35,825 nt of DNA from the NCBI GenBank assembly GCA_016931895.1, contig JAFGDY010000289.1:1-35825 (forward strand), given 5' to 3'. Both the position numbers and the translations under genes were made by a program. This stretch comes from Anaerolineae bacterium (lineage in GTDB: Bacteria > Chloroflexota > Anaerolineae > 4572-78 > J111). How positions within the stretch are numbered: position 1 is the first letter of the stretch; every line of letters starts with the position of its first letter. Under the pieces are notes generated by a model. The model made no database searches and was not told the origin of the DNA. It worked only from the letters and a program-made list of their open reading frames with translations. Positions 1 to 8,603 of the stretch are shown here, piece by piece.

Positions 1-1245
1 CCAACGCCAGCGGAAGGTAGTGGGCCGGCCGGTGAAGATGGACTCATCCTGTTTGGGCGAGAGCAGGGTAGGCGAGACGAGCAGGGTGGGGGTTATGGTG
101 GGTGAGGCAGCGGCTGTTGGGGTGGGGGTAGTTATGGGAGAGGTAGCAATAATTAAAGTGGGTGTAGGCGGGATGGGGGTGGGGGCTTGGGTTGGAGATG
201 GTTCGGTTGTGGGCGTTTCGGTCTGAACGCCGATGACGGTATCGGACGTTTGCGCTGCGGGTTGAATTTGCGGCAGGTTTTTGGTGATTGTTTCCCGCGC
301 CTTTTCGCCGCCGCCCAGGGCCATTACAATTACCACCACCGCCAATAAGGCTATCAACAATGCGGCAATCACTAAAGGCAGGCGGTTAGATTTGGGGCGG
401 GCCGCGCCTTTGAACGCGCTCAGGCCAATCACGGCGGCGGTGATGTTGTCCGGGCCGCCGCGCTCATTGGCCTGGGCTATCAGCCGGTTGACGGCCGCCT
501 GCGGCCCGGCGCCGGATTGCAGCGCGTGTTTGATCTCCTCATCGCTGACCACGCCGGTCAGGCCGTCGGAGCAGAGCAGGTAAATGTCGCCGGGTTGGGT
601 TTGGAAGTGGTTGAGATCGGGTTCAACCTGGGGTTTGGCCCCAATGGAGCGCAAAATAACGCTGCGATTGGGGTGCGCGGCCGCTTCTTCTCTGGTAATG
701 GTGCCCTGTTTGAGCGCCTGCTGCACCCAGGAGTGGTCTTCGGTCAAGGGGGTCAAGTGGCCCTGCCGCAGCAGGTAGGCCCGGCTGTCGCCCACCCAGG
801 CCACGTGCAGGGAGCCATTTTGCAAAACGGCGGTGACAACGGTGCTGCCCATGCCCTGTAATTCGGGATGCTCCTGAGCGTAGCCGTACACCGCGGCGTT
901 GGCCCGGTGGATCGCGTTAACCAAACGCTGGCCGGGGTCGGGCGCGGGGTCGTGGTAGTAGTGGAACATAATTTCTCGCACCACCATCCTGCTGGCCTGC
1001 TGGCCGCCCACGTGCCCGCCCATGCCGTCGGCCACAATCCAGAGCGGCCCCATTTGCGTGGCGCGTTCGGCAATCTGGGCATACAGATTTGGGTCCTGTT
1101 TGGCCACCTCCTTCAAGTCCAGGTAAGAGTCCTCATTGGCCTGACGCTGCTGACCAATATTGCTTTCGCCGTAGGGCTGAATTTTAATGGGGCTGCGGGC
1201 CGCGGCCGGTTTACTGCGGGGGTTACGTTTGGGTTTTTTGGTCAT
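1..1245 (-). CDS. PP2C-type Ser/Thr protein phosphatase with membrane anchor (partial, C-terminus outside window)
   Basis: Metal-dependent phosphatase expected to remove phosphate from Ser/Thr on substrates of the neighbouring kinases; catalytic domain cytoplasmic. 415 residues are in the window and the frame is still open at base 1. Visible PP2C motifs: NED at 37-39, DGMGGH at 73-78, GDSRAY at 152-157, SDGL near 226-229 and GGPDN at 263-267, so all metal-binding Asp positions are present. A hydrophobic helix follows (about 289-310), then a Thr/Pro-rich linker (TPTPT type), then the start of an outer domain reading GRPTTFRWRW, resembling the Ig/FnIII-like modules common in Chloroflexota. ATG at 1245 has AGAGG eight bases upstream. 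It is the last visible gene of the leftward block and lies beyond the hairpin repeat at 1286-1374. Paralogous to the phosphatases at 1423-2865 and 24731-25846. The catalytic call is firm; the function of the outer part is unknown. Confidence 0.93.
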   Translation of the reverse strand, partial: MTKKPKRNPRSKPAAARSPIKIQPYGESNIGQQRQANEDSYLDLKEVAKQDPNLYAQIAERATQMGPLWIVADGMGGHVGGQQASRMVVREIMFHYYHDPAPDPGQRLVNAIHRANAAVYGYAQEHPELQGMGSTVVTAVLQNGSLHVAWVGDSRAYLLRQGHLTPLTEDHSWVQQALKQGTITREEAAAHPNRSVILRSIGAKPQVEPDLNHFQTQPGDIYLLCSDGLTGVVSDEEIKHALQSGAGPQAAVNRLIAQANERGGPDNITAAVIGLSAFKGAARPKSNRLPLVIAALLIALLAVVVIVMALGGGEKARETITKNLPQIQPAAQTSDTVIGVQTETPTTEPSPTQAPTPIPPTPTLIIATSPITTPTPTAAASPTITPTLLVSPTLLSPKQDESIFTGRPTTFRWRW

Positions 1246-1285
1246 ATTATGCGCCTCTCTATCTTTTTTGTAGTTGCCTCAGGCA

Positions 1286-1374
1286 TGTCATTTCGAGGAG
1301 CGTAGCGACGAGAAATCTTTTCAAAGCCGTACCTTTAGAAAGAGATTTCTCAGCCTGACGGCCTCGAAATGACA
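1286..1374. repeat. 89-bp imperfect inverted repeat, MITE- or REP-like hairpin
   Basis: The left arm begins TGTCATTTCGAGG (1286-1298) and continues to AGAAATCT (1311-1318); the right arm is AGATTTCT (1343-1350) through CCTCGAAATGACA (1362-1374). The outer 13 bases and inner 8 bases of the arms pair perfectly, with a less matched middle and a loop of about 24 bases. Arms of the form GTCATTtCGAGgAGCGtAGCGACGAGaAATCT resemble small dispersed palindromic elements seen in intergenic DNA of many bacteria (recalled, not searched). A tiny palindrome, TGCCTCAGGCA, abuts it at 1275-1285. It occupies the gap between two PP2C genes; no second copy was seen in the window and no clear target duplication. 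Confidence 0.75.
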
Positions 1375-1422
1375 TTTTTAGAAACCTTTGTCAGGATGGC
1401 TAAATAGAAACTTTTTTTTAAA

Positions 1423-2865
1423 CTAATAAGGTTGTCCATTTTCATCCAAAATCTTTTCGGGATTGGTCAAAAACAGGTAGGTGTTATCGGCTTTCTGCCA
1501 CTGCCCCCGGATAAAAAACGGGGGAGAAAAGGGTATTTGCGGCAGAACGGTTTCCGGGGCCTGGTTAAAACGGATGTAAAAAGCGTTCTGGTTGGATAAA
1601 CTGGTCTGCACCAAAACCTCCTGCCCGGTGGGCGAAAATTGGTCGCACCACAGATACCAGTTGACGCCATTGTACGGAAAGGCTTCGGCCTCGATGAAAT
1701 CGGCTTCCACGTGTTGGGGGTCGGCGGCGGGCCGCCGGCCGTATACCACCACCAGGTTGTACAACAAGGGCGCAGATTCCGGAAAAGTTTTGCCGCCGCC
1801 GGGCCGGCAGTAAACCAGATATTGCCCGCCGGTGTTGCGCGCCGTTAATTGCCACACCTCGCCCTGCCGGGCGACCCGTTCCAGCCGGCCGCTAAACAAT
1901 AAACCGGGCACAGGCGGCGAGGTTATGACCGGCTGCGGCGGTTCGTAGGGCAGGTCGTTGGTGAAAAAGAAGCGGACCACGGCCGCCAGGATGACCACCG
2001 CCAGCAGGCCCAGCCCCAGGGCCATCAAGGCCAGCCCGGGCCAGGCTCGCTCCGAGCGGTCCAGTAAATTTGTCAACCAAAAACGGCGCGCCCCGGATTT
2101 GGGCCGGTATCCCACCAGCGCGGTAATGTTATCCGGGCCGCCGCGCTGATTGCTGCGGGCTACCAATTGCTCGGCAGCCTGCTGCGGCGGGGCCTGGGCC
2201 AGGATGGCGGCAATCTCCTGGTCGCTCAAGCAGTTGGTCAGCCCATCGGTGCAGAGCAAAAAGGTGTCGCCGGGTTGCCAGGGATAGGCGCCAATGGAAA
2301 CGTCAACCGCCGGCCGCCGGCCCAGGGCGCGGGTCAAGACCCCTTTTTGTTCGTGTTGGGCGGCTTCCTGGGGGGTCAGCACGCCCGCCTTCACCTGGCC
2401 GGCCACCCAGGTATCATCTTCGGTCAAACGCTGAAAACGGCGGTGGCGCAGCAGGTAGGCCCGGCTGTCGCCCACGTGGGCAATCATCAGCCGGTTTTGA
2501 TAAATCAGCGCGGCCACCAGGGTGGTGCCCATGCCCTGCCATTCAGGCAGTTGGGCGCGCTGATACACGGCCTGGTTGGCGGCCTGGACAGCGGTCTCAA
2601 GGACCTGGGCCAATGCCTGCCGCGGTTGGTTATTGGCGGCTTGGTAAAAAACGGTTTGCACTGTTTCCACGGCCAATTGGCTGGCCACGTCGCCGGCCCG
2701 GTGGCCGCCCATGCCATCGGCCACTACCCACAGCCTCCCTTGCCGGCGGAGAACGCCGGCCGGCCGGCGCGGCGGCAGCCCCAGGGCGTCTTCGTTATGT
2801 TCGCGGGCGCGGCCGGGGTCGGTGCAAAAGCCGATTTGGATGGCTGAAGCGGCCTTTCCTTTCAT
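1423..2865 (-). CDS. PP2C-type Ser/Thr protein phosphatase, membrane-anchored
   Basis: 480-residue phosphatase with an intact PP2C core: HNED (23-26), DGMGGH (50-55), GDSRAYLLR (132-140), CTDGL (205-209) and RGGPDN (241-246). One membrane helix (about 277-300) follows the catalytic domain, then a roughly 180-residue C-terminal region outside the membrane that I do not recognise; it is rich in aromatic residues and beta-like stretches, and has several Cys (YCRPGGG, WCDQF). The cytoplasmic part should dephosphorylate kinases and FHA ligands of the cluster. Only 2 bases separate it from the upstream FHA gene (ends 2868), indicating co-transcription and probable translational coupling. Core length fits bacterial Stp/PrpC-type enzymes (about 240-260 residues); the tail is extra and may sense an envelope signal (inference). 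Confidence 0.94.
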   Translation of the reverse strand: MKGKAASAIQIGFCTDPGRAREHNEDALGLPPRRPAGVLRRQGRLWVVADGMGGHRAGDVASQLAVETVQTVFYQAANNQPRQALAQVLETAVQAANQAVYQRAQLPEWQGMGTTLVAALIYQNRLMIAHVGDSRAYLLRHRRFQRLTEDDTWVAGQVKAGVLTPQEAAQHEQKGVLTRALGRRPAVDVSIGAYPWQPGDTFLLCTDGLTNCLSDQEIAAILAQAPPQQAAEQLVARSNQRGGPDNITALVGYRPKSGARRFWLTNLLDRSERAWPGLALMALGLGLLAVVILAAVVRFFFTNDLPYEPPQPVITSPPVPGLLFSGRLERVARQGEVWQLTARNTGGQYLVYCRPGGGKTFPESAPLLYNLVVVYGRRPAADPQHVEADFIEAEAFPYNGVNWYLWCDQFSPTGQEVLVQTSLSNQNAFYIRFNQAPETVLPQIPFSPPFFIRGQWQKADNTYLFLTNPEKILDENGQPY

Positions 2866-2867
2866 TG

Positions 2868-3413
2868 TTATCTTACCTGTACCCTGGTTTGTCCCAGGCG
2901 CAGGTCATCGCCGGGGTGTAGATAAGCTTGCGACACCCGGCGGCCATTAACCAAAACGCCATACCGGCTGCGATTGTCATACACCTGCAAATATCCCTGT
3001 TTGGGGCCAATCCAACAATGATGCCGCGAGACCATGGCGTCGTGTAAGCAGAGTTGGCAATCGTGGCTGCGCCCCACCCAGCAGCCGGATTGGTGCACCG
3101 GCAGCCGGTAGATGGAGCCATCGGGATTGGTGATTTTAAGCGACCAAGCGGTGGGCAAACGATAGGGCCTGGGCCGGTAGCCGGTCAGGCGGGTAGCGTA
3201 ATGGCCCATGGTGTGGCGGCGTTGCGCCCCACCGGTACCCAGGTTCAGCAAAGCGATGACCGCGATCACCAGCAGAATAACCCACCAATACTCGGCGCTT
3301 ACGGCAAACACCAGGCAGCCGCCAAATAAAAGCGCCAGCAGAATAAAGGGGGCGCAGCCCCAGAGAGCCTGTCCCAGCACCACTCCCATGGCAATTTCAA
3401 TGATATTTTTCAT
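2868..3413 (-). CDS. Membrane FHA-domain protein
   Basis: 181 residues. The N-terminus has two hydrophobic segments (about 8-38 and 43-56), followed by a basic linker and a C-terminal FHA domain (about 108-181). FHA landmarks: VGRSHDCQ (the Arg that normally contacts phosphate), VSRHH (the Ser/Arg/His of the binding loop) and YGVLVNGRRV, where the usual NGT is changed to YGV. FHA domains bind phospho-Thr peptides, so this should recruit phosphorylated partners to the inner membrane face. ATG at 3413 is preceded by GAGGTGAG. It sits 9 bases after the lipase-VWA-FHA gene and 2 bases before the PP2C gene, so the three probably work on the same phospho-proteins (inference from context). No catalytic domain is present. 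Confidence 0.88.
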   Translation of the reverse strand: MKNIIEIAMGVVLGQALWGCAPFILLALLFGGCLVFAVSAEYWWVILLVIAVIALLNLGTGGAQRRHTMGHYATRLTGYRPRPYRLPTAWSLKITNPDGSIYRLPVHQSGCWVGRSHDCQLCLHDAMVSRHHCWIGPKQGYLQVYDNRSRYGVLVNGRRVSQAYLHPGDDLRLGQTRVQVR

Positions 3414-3422
3414 AAACTCACC

Positions 3423-6038
3423 TCAATTTATCCTGAAAATAATCGTTGTGTCGCCAATGGTAATCTGGTCGCCGTGGTTGAGTGAATATCGGTTCACGCG
3501 CTGGCCGTTGACCAATGTGCCATTAACGCTGTTTAAATCTTCCAAAATATATTCCCGGCCAACCCGCTGGATGCGGGCATGATGGCGAGACACGTTAGCG
3601 CCGGGCAAAACCACATGGTCTCGCGGGTGGCGGCCAATGGTAATGAGGTTGTTGGCAAAGCCCACCAGCCCTATTCCCGGCGCTTCAACGCCGGGCAGTT
3701 GGGCCGGGGGTCTGATTGCTGCCGTCCGGCGCGGCTGGCGATACAGCAGCAGCAAAACAAGGCCGCCCAAAACGGCCACGCCGGTAAGAAGATAAAGCGG
3801 ATTAAAACCCGAAGCCGTCTTTAAGGTGCGGGTAGACACCAACACGTTAAAGTCGGTGACGCCGGATGGCACTTGCATCCCCGTTACCGATAGTTGCCAT
3901 TGACCGGCCGGCGGGCGTTGGATAACCAAATACACCAGATTGCCAAACTCGCGGCGCACGGAATTTGGATAATTGGCCTCTACCGGCTGGCCCCGGGGGT
4001 CTATCAACTGCAAAGCCAATTGGCTGCCCGGCCAGTTCAAACTGACGGTAAGCTGCTGCGCCCCCCCGGCTACCTGAAACCCGTTCAGATTGACGGTTTC
4101 ATTCTGTTTTATTTGACCGCTGTATTGGGTAATTAATTTTCCCAGGGCCTGGTGACGAGATTGCAAATAAACCGTAGATAGTTCAAAGGCATTTTTAGCA
4201 TTGTAATACCGGCCGCAGCCGGAACCGGCGGCAATTTGCTGCAAAAAAGACTCGTCCAACGCGCCGGATGCGCCCAGGGGGGCGGGGCGGCCAAATCCAA
4301 TGGTAAAGATGCAAATATTGGCCGCTTTAGCCCGGGGCACCTGTTGGTTGAGGATTTCATCCTTTAAATCATCCACGTACTCCAATTCATCAAATATAAA
4401 AGGCGGCTGGGGATTGGCGTCGGAGGTGGTGGGCTGGCCGTCGCTCAAGAGCAGCAGGATACGGGCCGCGCCTGAAGGCGCGTTTTCCAGAATATCAATG
4501 CCCCGGTCCAGACCGGCGGCCATATTGGTCTGGTCCAGCGGGGAAAGCTGGCCCATCATCCGGCGCGCATCGTCCGGGTTATGGCTCAAGGGCAGGTTAA
4601 TTTTGGCCCTGTTGCTAAAACTGACCACGCCTACCTGGTGCGCGCCGGGCGCGAGCGTATTTTCGGTGTCAATCAGGTTCAAAATATCATGGCCGGCGGT
4701 GATGGCGGCTTCAATTTTTCTGGCTCCGCCCGGCTCCGGTTCTTCCATACTGCCGGACACATCAAACACCAGAGCCGTGGCGGTGTGGCCGCCGTCAACC
4801 GGCTGAATGTCAATCACCGGCTCAGGCTCAATGACCGGAGGGGGAACGGTAGGCGGTGTAACTACGGGCGGCTGGTTGACCGCCACATATTCATTTTCCA
4901 GAAGTTCCAGGATTTTTTGGCGCACCTCTTCCTTTTGATGGATATTGGTATGGAACAAGGCTCCAGCCAGAGGTAACATTTGGTCCAGATTGTCCAGTTT
5001 GATCTCCGGTTTTAGCAGCACCGCCTGGTAATGCAGGGTTATTTCGGCGTCGAAACCAAAGGGTTGGTAGTAAGGCGGATTGGGGCCGCTCCGGCCGCCC
5101 AGGTTGGGGATGGTGGTGGCATTGTCTTTACTGACCACCCAATCGCCCACGCTCAAAACCTGGCCCGAGGCTACCGGCATATCAAAAAATTTGGTAGCCA
5201 CATTCATGCCAATATCGCTGTATAACAGGTAATAATCAATATCATTGGGATTGGGGCGTTGGTTCAAGGTTTTAATGAACTCGCTGTTGGGGTCCAGCTG
5301 CTGCCCGGCCGGGCTTTCGGGATCAGGGAGCAATGAAATCATATCGGTTGACGCGCTGACAAATTCTTTGATAAAACTGCGAATCACCGGCTTGGCCATT
5401 TTATTTGGCACCGCCCGCGTCAATTGCTCGGCTACGGCGTCGGCGCCCTGGTTATACAGGTTAATGTATTCGCTGCCGCTGTGGGGCGTGGCCAGGTCTA
5501 TGAACCGGCCAATGTTGCCCTGGTATTGGGTTTGGCGCGGCCCGGCGTTGTGGCGATAAGCCAGCAGTTGGCGCGTCACCAGCCCGCCCAGGCTGTGAGC
5601 CACAATGTCCACCTGGCCGCTGCCCCCGCGCTGCCGGTCCACCTGGCTTAACACATTGACCGCTTCCATCAGGTAACGGGCGGTGCAGGTCACATCGGCC
5701 TCGCCGTCCGGCTGGCCGTTAGGGCCGGGCGGGTAACTCAAACGATGCACCAGGCTTGGGTCGTACTTTTGAATCAAACGGCCATACAGGCTGTGGGGGT
5801 CGTTTTCATCGCCCCACATGCTCGCGCTGCTGTTGAAGCCATGCACCAGCACCAGGGGATGCTGTTCTTGGGCCGGGTTGTTATGCTCCTGCGCGTAGGC
5901 CAGCAGTTCCTGGCCGTAGGTCGTGGGGTCGCAGGCAGGCGCTTGCGCTGCAACGGTTCCTGCCGAACCCGATATCAGGCTGAGACCAAACCACAGCAAG
6001 CCAAGCAACAGATAGCGGCGGTGATAAGCAGTTGTCAT
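3423..6038 (-). CDS. Signal peptide - lipase-like alpha/beta hydrolase - VWA - TM - cytoplasmic FHA protein
   Basis: 871 residues with an unusual domain order. A signal peptide (1-33, ending AQA) is followed by an alpha/beta-hydrolase with an oxyanion-type HGFNSSASMW (from about 66), nucleophile elbow AHSLGG (Ser about 149), ATPHSG (184-188), an acid-site candidate GDWVV (Asp about 299) and a His candidate in FHTNI (about 363): a lipase/PGAP1-like set that looks active. A Pro-rich linker leads to a VWA domain with complete MIDAS (DVSGS from 426, Thr about 504, SDG about 533), a beta-rich region, one TM helix (about 746-766) and an FHA domain (800-868; IGRH, VSRHH, NGTLVNG). The hydrolase and VWA should be outside and the FHA inside. 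Start chosen at 6038: it makes an ATGA overlap with the upstream stop and has GAGG seven bases away; the ATG at 6044 is too close to that site. Substrate unknown; esterase versus lipase cannot be settled. Confidence 0.9.
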   Translation of the reverse strand: MTTAYHRRYLLLGLLWFGLSLISGSAGTVAAQAPACDPTTYGQELLAYAQEHNNPAQEQHPLVLVHGFNSSASMWGDENDPHSLYGRLIQKYDPSLVHRLSYPPGPNGQPDGEADVTCTARYLMEAVNVLSQVDRQRGGSGQVDIVAHSLGGLVTRQLLAYRHNAGPRQTQYQGNIGRFIDLATPHSGSEYINLYNQGADAVAEQLTRAVPNKMAKPVIRSFIKEFVSASTDMISLLPDPESPAGQQLDPNSEFIKTLNQRPNPNDIDYYLLYSDIGMNVATKFFDMPVASGQVLSVGDWVVSKDNATTIPNLGGRSGPNPPYYQPFGFDAEITLHYQAVLLKPEIKLDNLDQMLPLAGALFHTNIHQKEEVRQKILELLENEYVAVNQPPVVTPPTVPPPVIEPEPVIDIQPVDGGHTATALVFDVSGSMEEPEPGGARKIEAAITAGHDILNLIDTENTLAPGAHQVGVVSFSNRAKINLPLSHNPDDARRMMGQLSPLDQTNMAAGLDRGIDILENAPSGAARILLLLSDGQPTTSDANPQPPFIFDELEYVDDLKDEILNQQVPRAKAANICIFTIGFGRPAPLGASGALDESFLQQIAAGSGCGRYYNAKNAFELSTVYLQSRHQALGKLITQYSGQIKQNETVNLNGFQVAGGAQQLTVSLNWPGSQLALQLIDPRGQPVEANYPNSVRREFGNLVYLVIQRPPAGQWQLSVTGMQVPSGVTDFNVLVSTRTLKTASGFNPLYLLTGVAVLGGLVLLLLYRQPRRTAAIRPPAQLPGVEAPGIGLVGFANNLITIGRHPRDHVVLPGANVSRHHARIQRVGREYILEDLNSVNGTLVNGQRVNRYSLNHGDQITIGDTTIIFRIN

Positions 6039-6517
6039 GGGCATGCCTCAACTTCGATGGTGGCAAAGAGCCACCACTTTCCTTCTTCCAGGTAATAGCG
6101 CAGCACGTAAAACTGGCTGGCTCGCTCGCGGGCCAGGCGAACGCAACCATCGGCCCATTGGCCGTTCCAGGGGTCTGCGCTCATAATGGCGGGCGGTTTG
6201 AGCACCTCCACCGTTTGCACCGGGCCGCCGGCGGTCTCGGCAGCTTGCATGCCCTGGCGAAAGCTATCCTCAGAGAACATTTCCTGCAACGAGGGGCCGA
6301 TTTCTCCCTGGAGGGCTTCGGGCTGATTGTTACGCATGGCCTCTACCACCCGTTCCTGCACCGGCCCCGGTTGGGAGCGGTCAGGCGCGGGCGTGGCGGT
6401 AGGAACGGTCACTGCCGGCCGGCGCTCCTGCCGGCTGAACCAAAGCAGGCCGCCCACAACGGCGATGATAATTAATGCGGCAATAAGGAGGGGGGTGTTG
6501 GTTTGTCGTTGGTTCAT
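6035..6517 (-). CDS. Small membrane-anchored protein, unknown function
   Basis: 160 residues: an N-terminal membrane helix (about 9-27, LLIAALIIIAVVGGLLWF) followed by Arg-rich residues, a short Thr/Pro linker and a globular part of about 100 residues outside the membrane. The globular part has alternating helices and beta strands ending in QFYVLRYYLEEGKWWLFATIEV, a pattern resembling NTF2-like or DUF4878-like folds; that is only an impression from the pattern. The start codon has AGGTGA upstream. Its stop overlaps the next gene's ATG by 4 bases (ATGA), so it is probably translationally coupled to the lipase-VWA-FHA protein and may act as its partner. A 147-base gap separates it from the kinase gene upstream. 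Confidence 0.8.
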   Translation of the reverse strand: MNQRQTNTPLLIAALIIIAVVGGLLWFSRQERRPAVTVPTATPAPDRSQPGPVQERVVEAMRNNQPEALQGEIGPSLQEMFSEDSFRQGMQAAETAGGPVQTVEVLKPPAIMSADPWNGQWADGCVRLARERASQFYVLRYYLEEGKWWLFATIEVEACP

Positions 6518-6664
6518 TTTTTCACCTAGAGCCTATCCAAAACATGAGCCAGACGCCTGTAGATAATCCTATTTTGGCAATAGATTAGTTGAACAATATG
6601 AAACCCAATATTTTTACCCGGATAATAAATTATCGGATTTGGTCACAAGTTTAACCTAACCCAC

Positions 6665-8563
6665 TCACTCGAGGCCGAAGATAGTAAAATCCTGGTAACG
6701 GACTACAGCGCCATCAACAAATTCACCATTAATAAAATCTGTAGCCACAGCGATATCACCATAATTGGTTCGCGCCGATAGATCAAGGTAGGCAACCTCG
6801 TCATTGATATAGAGTTCACCCCCGTCATCTTTAACAATCATAACGACGACATTGGCCTCGTTATCGCCAGTATTCAAATTAGAAATTGAGCCGCCGGCGA
6901 TAGAATTATTTGGGCCATTCCGTAACTCCCATGTGTTATTAGAGAAGATGATCAGACGCAATTGCTCATCATACCCTTGATGACGGAATGAGAAACCATA
7001 ATTCCAAGAGTTGGTTGATGCTGAATAGGGATTAAAGAATATCGCTGCCACTAAAAAATCACGCACAGAAACCCCGGCGAAATAATCTTCAATTAAATCA
7101 TCATCTTCCATAACCAATTCGCCACTTACCGGACCAAATAAAGGCAGTAAGGGGGTTGGAGTCGGTTCGGCCTGGACAGCAGCAACTGCTGTAGCTGTGG
7201 CTTCAGCGGCCCGGGCTGTGGCGGCATATTGGGCCTCGGCCGTAACGGCCATAGTAGTGGCCCAAGCTCTGGCCGAGGCTGTTTCAACCGCTTGGGATGT
7301 TGCGACGCTTTCTGCTTTAGCGGTAGCTATTCGTTGGGATTCAAGAGTAAATTGAGCCAAGACTGTGTTTTGCATTTCCACGGTAGCTGTATGTTGGGCC
7401 TCAATAGTGGCCGTTTGTTGAGTTTGAGCGGCAACTGTGTCTTGGGTTTGTTGGGCTATTGCAGTGCTTTTTGCCTCAGTAGTGGCCGTTCGCTGGGCCC
7501 CAAGAGTAGATTGGGCGGCGGTTAGCCTAACTTGAATTGTAGCGGTTCCTTGCGCCTCAACGGTGGCAGTATAGCCTGACTGTATGGCATTTTGACTGCT
7601 TATAGACGTAAACACCATTAATAATATCACCAATACAGCCGCTGCGCTGCCAGCCCAAACCCAAACCGGCACACGCTTCTTGAGTACATTTCGGTCGGGA
7701 GTGGGGGTCGGCAGGGGCGTTGAAACAGGCGTTTGAGACGACGGCGATGCGGATTGCCCCCGACCAGTATTATCTAGAGCACGGCCAAAGTCGGCGACGG
7801 TGGGAAACCGCTGTTCCGGCTCTTTGGCCAACGCCTGCCCCAAAACGGCCTGGTAAGGCAGCGGCAGCCAGTTTAAATCTGGAGACTGGTGGACGTGCTG
7901 ATATAAAATAGCGTGCGAGGTGTCGGCGTCAAAGGGAGGATGGCCGGTCAGCATTTCGTAAGCCACCACGGCCAGGGCGTACTGGTCGGTTTGGCCGCTC
8001 ACGGGCTGGCCTTTAGCCTGCTCCGGGGCCATGTAGGCCGGCGTGCCGACCATGGTGCCGGTGCGGGTCAGGCGGCTGCTTTCGAGGGCGGCTTTGGCAA
8101 TACCAAAATCCGTTAAAAAAGCGTGGTCATCACGAGTCACCAAAATATTGCCGGGTTTTACATCGCGGTGGATAATGCCCTGGCTATGGGCGTAATCCAG
8201 GGCGTGGGCTATTTGGCCGATAATGTGCGCGGCGCGAAACGGCGGCAGCGGGCCTTGCCGCAGCATGTCGGCCAAGGAAACGCCGTCAATATGGGCCATG
8301 GCGATATAATAAACCCCATTGGCCTGGCCCACGTCGTGGATGGTGACAATGTTGGGGTGAGTCATTTTGGCAGCAGCCCGCGCTTCTTGAAAGAAACGCT
8401 CAACAAAGGTGGCATCGGCGGTTAATTGGGGTAATAACACTTTGAGGGCAATGTCGCGGTCCAGCGACTCCTGGCGGGCGCGGTAAACCACCGCCATCCC
8501 TCCTTCGCCAATTTTGCCGGTAACTTTATATTGTCCAATCGTTTGACCAATGAGATTTGTCAT
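6665..8563 (-). CDS. Receptor Ser/Thr kinase with Ala/Thr stalk and LamG-like ectodomain
   Basis: 632 residues. Cytoplasmic PknB-type kinase (about 11-265): glycine loop IGEGGMAVVY, Lys41, HRDVKPGN (catalytic Asp134), DFG at 152-154, activation segment with TRTGTMVGTP, and APE at 179-181. All catalytic residues are present. A Pro/Thr-rich juxtamembrane segment leads to one TM helix (about 300-319), a 135-residue Ala/Thr/Gln-rich stalk (about 330-465), TPTP linker and a beta-sandwich ectodomain (about 475-632, concanavalin/LamG-like, by pattern). RBS AAGGAA precedes ATG at 8563. Last of five tandem kinases; the catalytic domain is closely similar to those at 8604-10166, 12866-14914 and 14941-17781, implying duplication with exchange of the sensor. 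The ligand is unknown; LamG-like folds often bind carbohydrate or protein. Confidence 0.95.
   Translation of the reverse strand: MTNLIGQTIGQYKVTGKIGEGGMAVVYRARQESLDRDIALKVLLPQLTADATFVERFFQEARAAAKMTHPNIVTIHDVGQANGVYYIAMAHIDGVSLADMLRQGPLPPFRAAHIIGQIAHALDYAHSQGIIHRDVKPGNILVTRDDHAFLTDFGIAKAALESSRLTRTGTMVGTPAYMAPEQAKGQPVSGQTDQYALAVVAYEMLTGHPPFDADTSHAILYQHVHQSPDLNWLPLPYQAVLGQALAKEPEQRFPTVADFGRALDNTGRGQSASPSSQTPVSTPLPTPTPDRNVLKKRVPVWVWAGSAAAVLVILLMVFTSISSQNAIQSGYTATVEAQGTATIQVRLTAAQSTLGAQRTATTEAKSTAIAQQTQDTVAAQTQQTATIEAQHTATVEMQNTVLAQFTLESQRIATAKAESVATSQAVETASARAWATTMAVTAEAQYAATARAAEATATAVAAVQAEPTPTPLLPLFGPVSGELVMEDDDLIEDYFAGVSVRDFLVAAIFFNPYSASTNSWNYGFSFRHQGYDEQLRLIIFSNNTWELRNGPNNSIAGGSISNLNTGDNEANVVVMIVKDDGGELYINDEVAYLDLSARTNYGDIAVATDFINGEFVDGAVVRYQDFTIFGLE
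7169..7573. repeat. Degenerate repeat region encoding an Ala/Thr/Gln stalk
   Basis: Within the kinase gene, about 405 bases encode repeated units of the type (T/A)AQxTAT(I/V)E, for example QTATIEAQHTATVE. At DNA level the units recur as variants of GCCTCAATAGTGGCCGTT on the plus strand. The protein repeat lies directly after the TM helix, where a helical or coiled-coil spacer would hold the sensor domain away from the membrane. A shorter stalk of the same kind is present in the kinase at 14941-17781. Confidence 0.6.
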
Positions 8564-8603
8564 GCTGAGTTCCTTTTATGAGGCAAGCAAACATAAACAC
8601 CTG

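Noticed and set aside
2167-2847. 226-codon plus-strand open frame
   Set aside because: It lies antisense to the PP2C catalytic domain, which has intact motifs; the plus frame reads as Gly/Ala/His-rich filler. The same applies to plus frames at 868-1305, 8123-8425, 9516-10049, 10280-10861, 11704-12300 and 14243-14746 opposite kinase genes.
6618-6636. Hairpin CC(G)GATAA...TTATCGG as a terminator after the kinase at 6665-8563
   Set aside because: The stem is short and bulged and is not followed by a U-run on the minus transcript.
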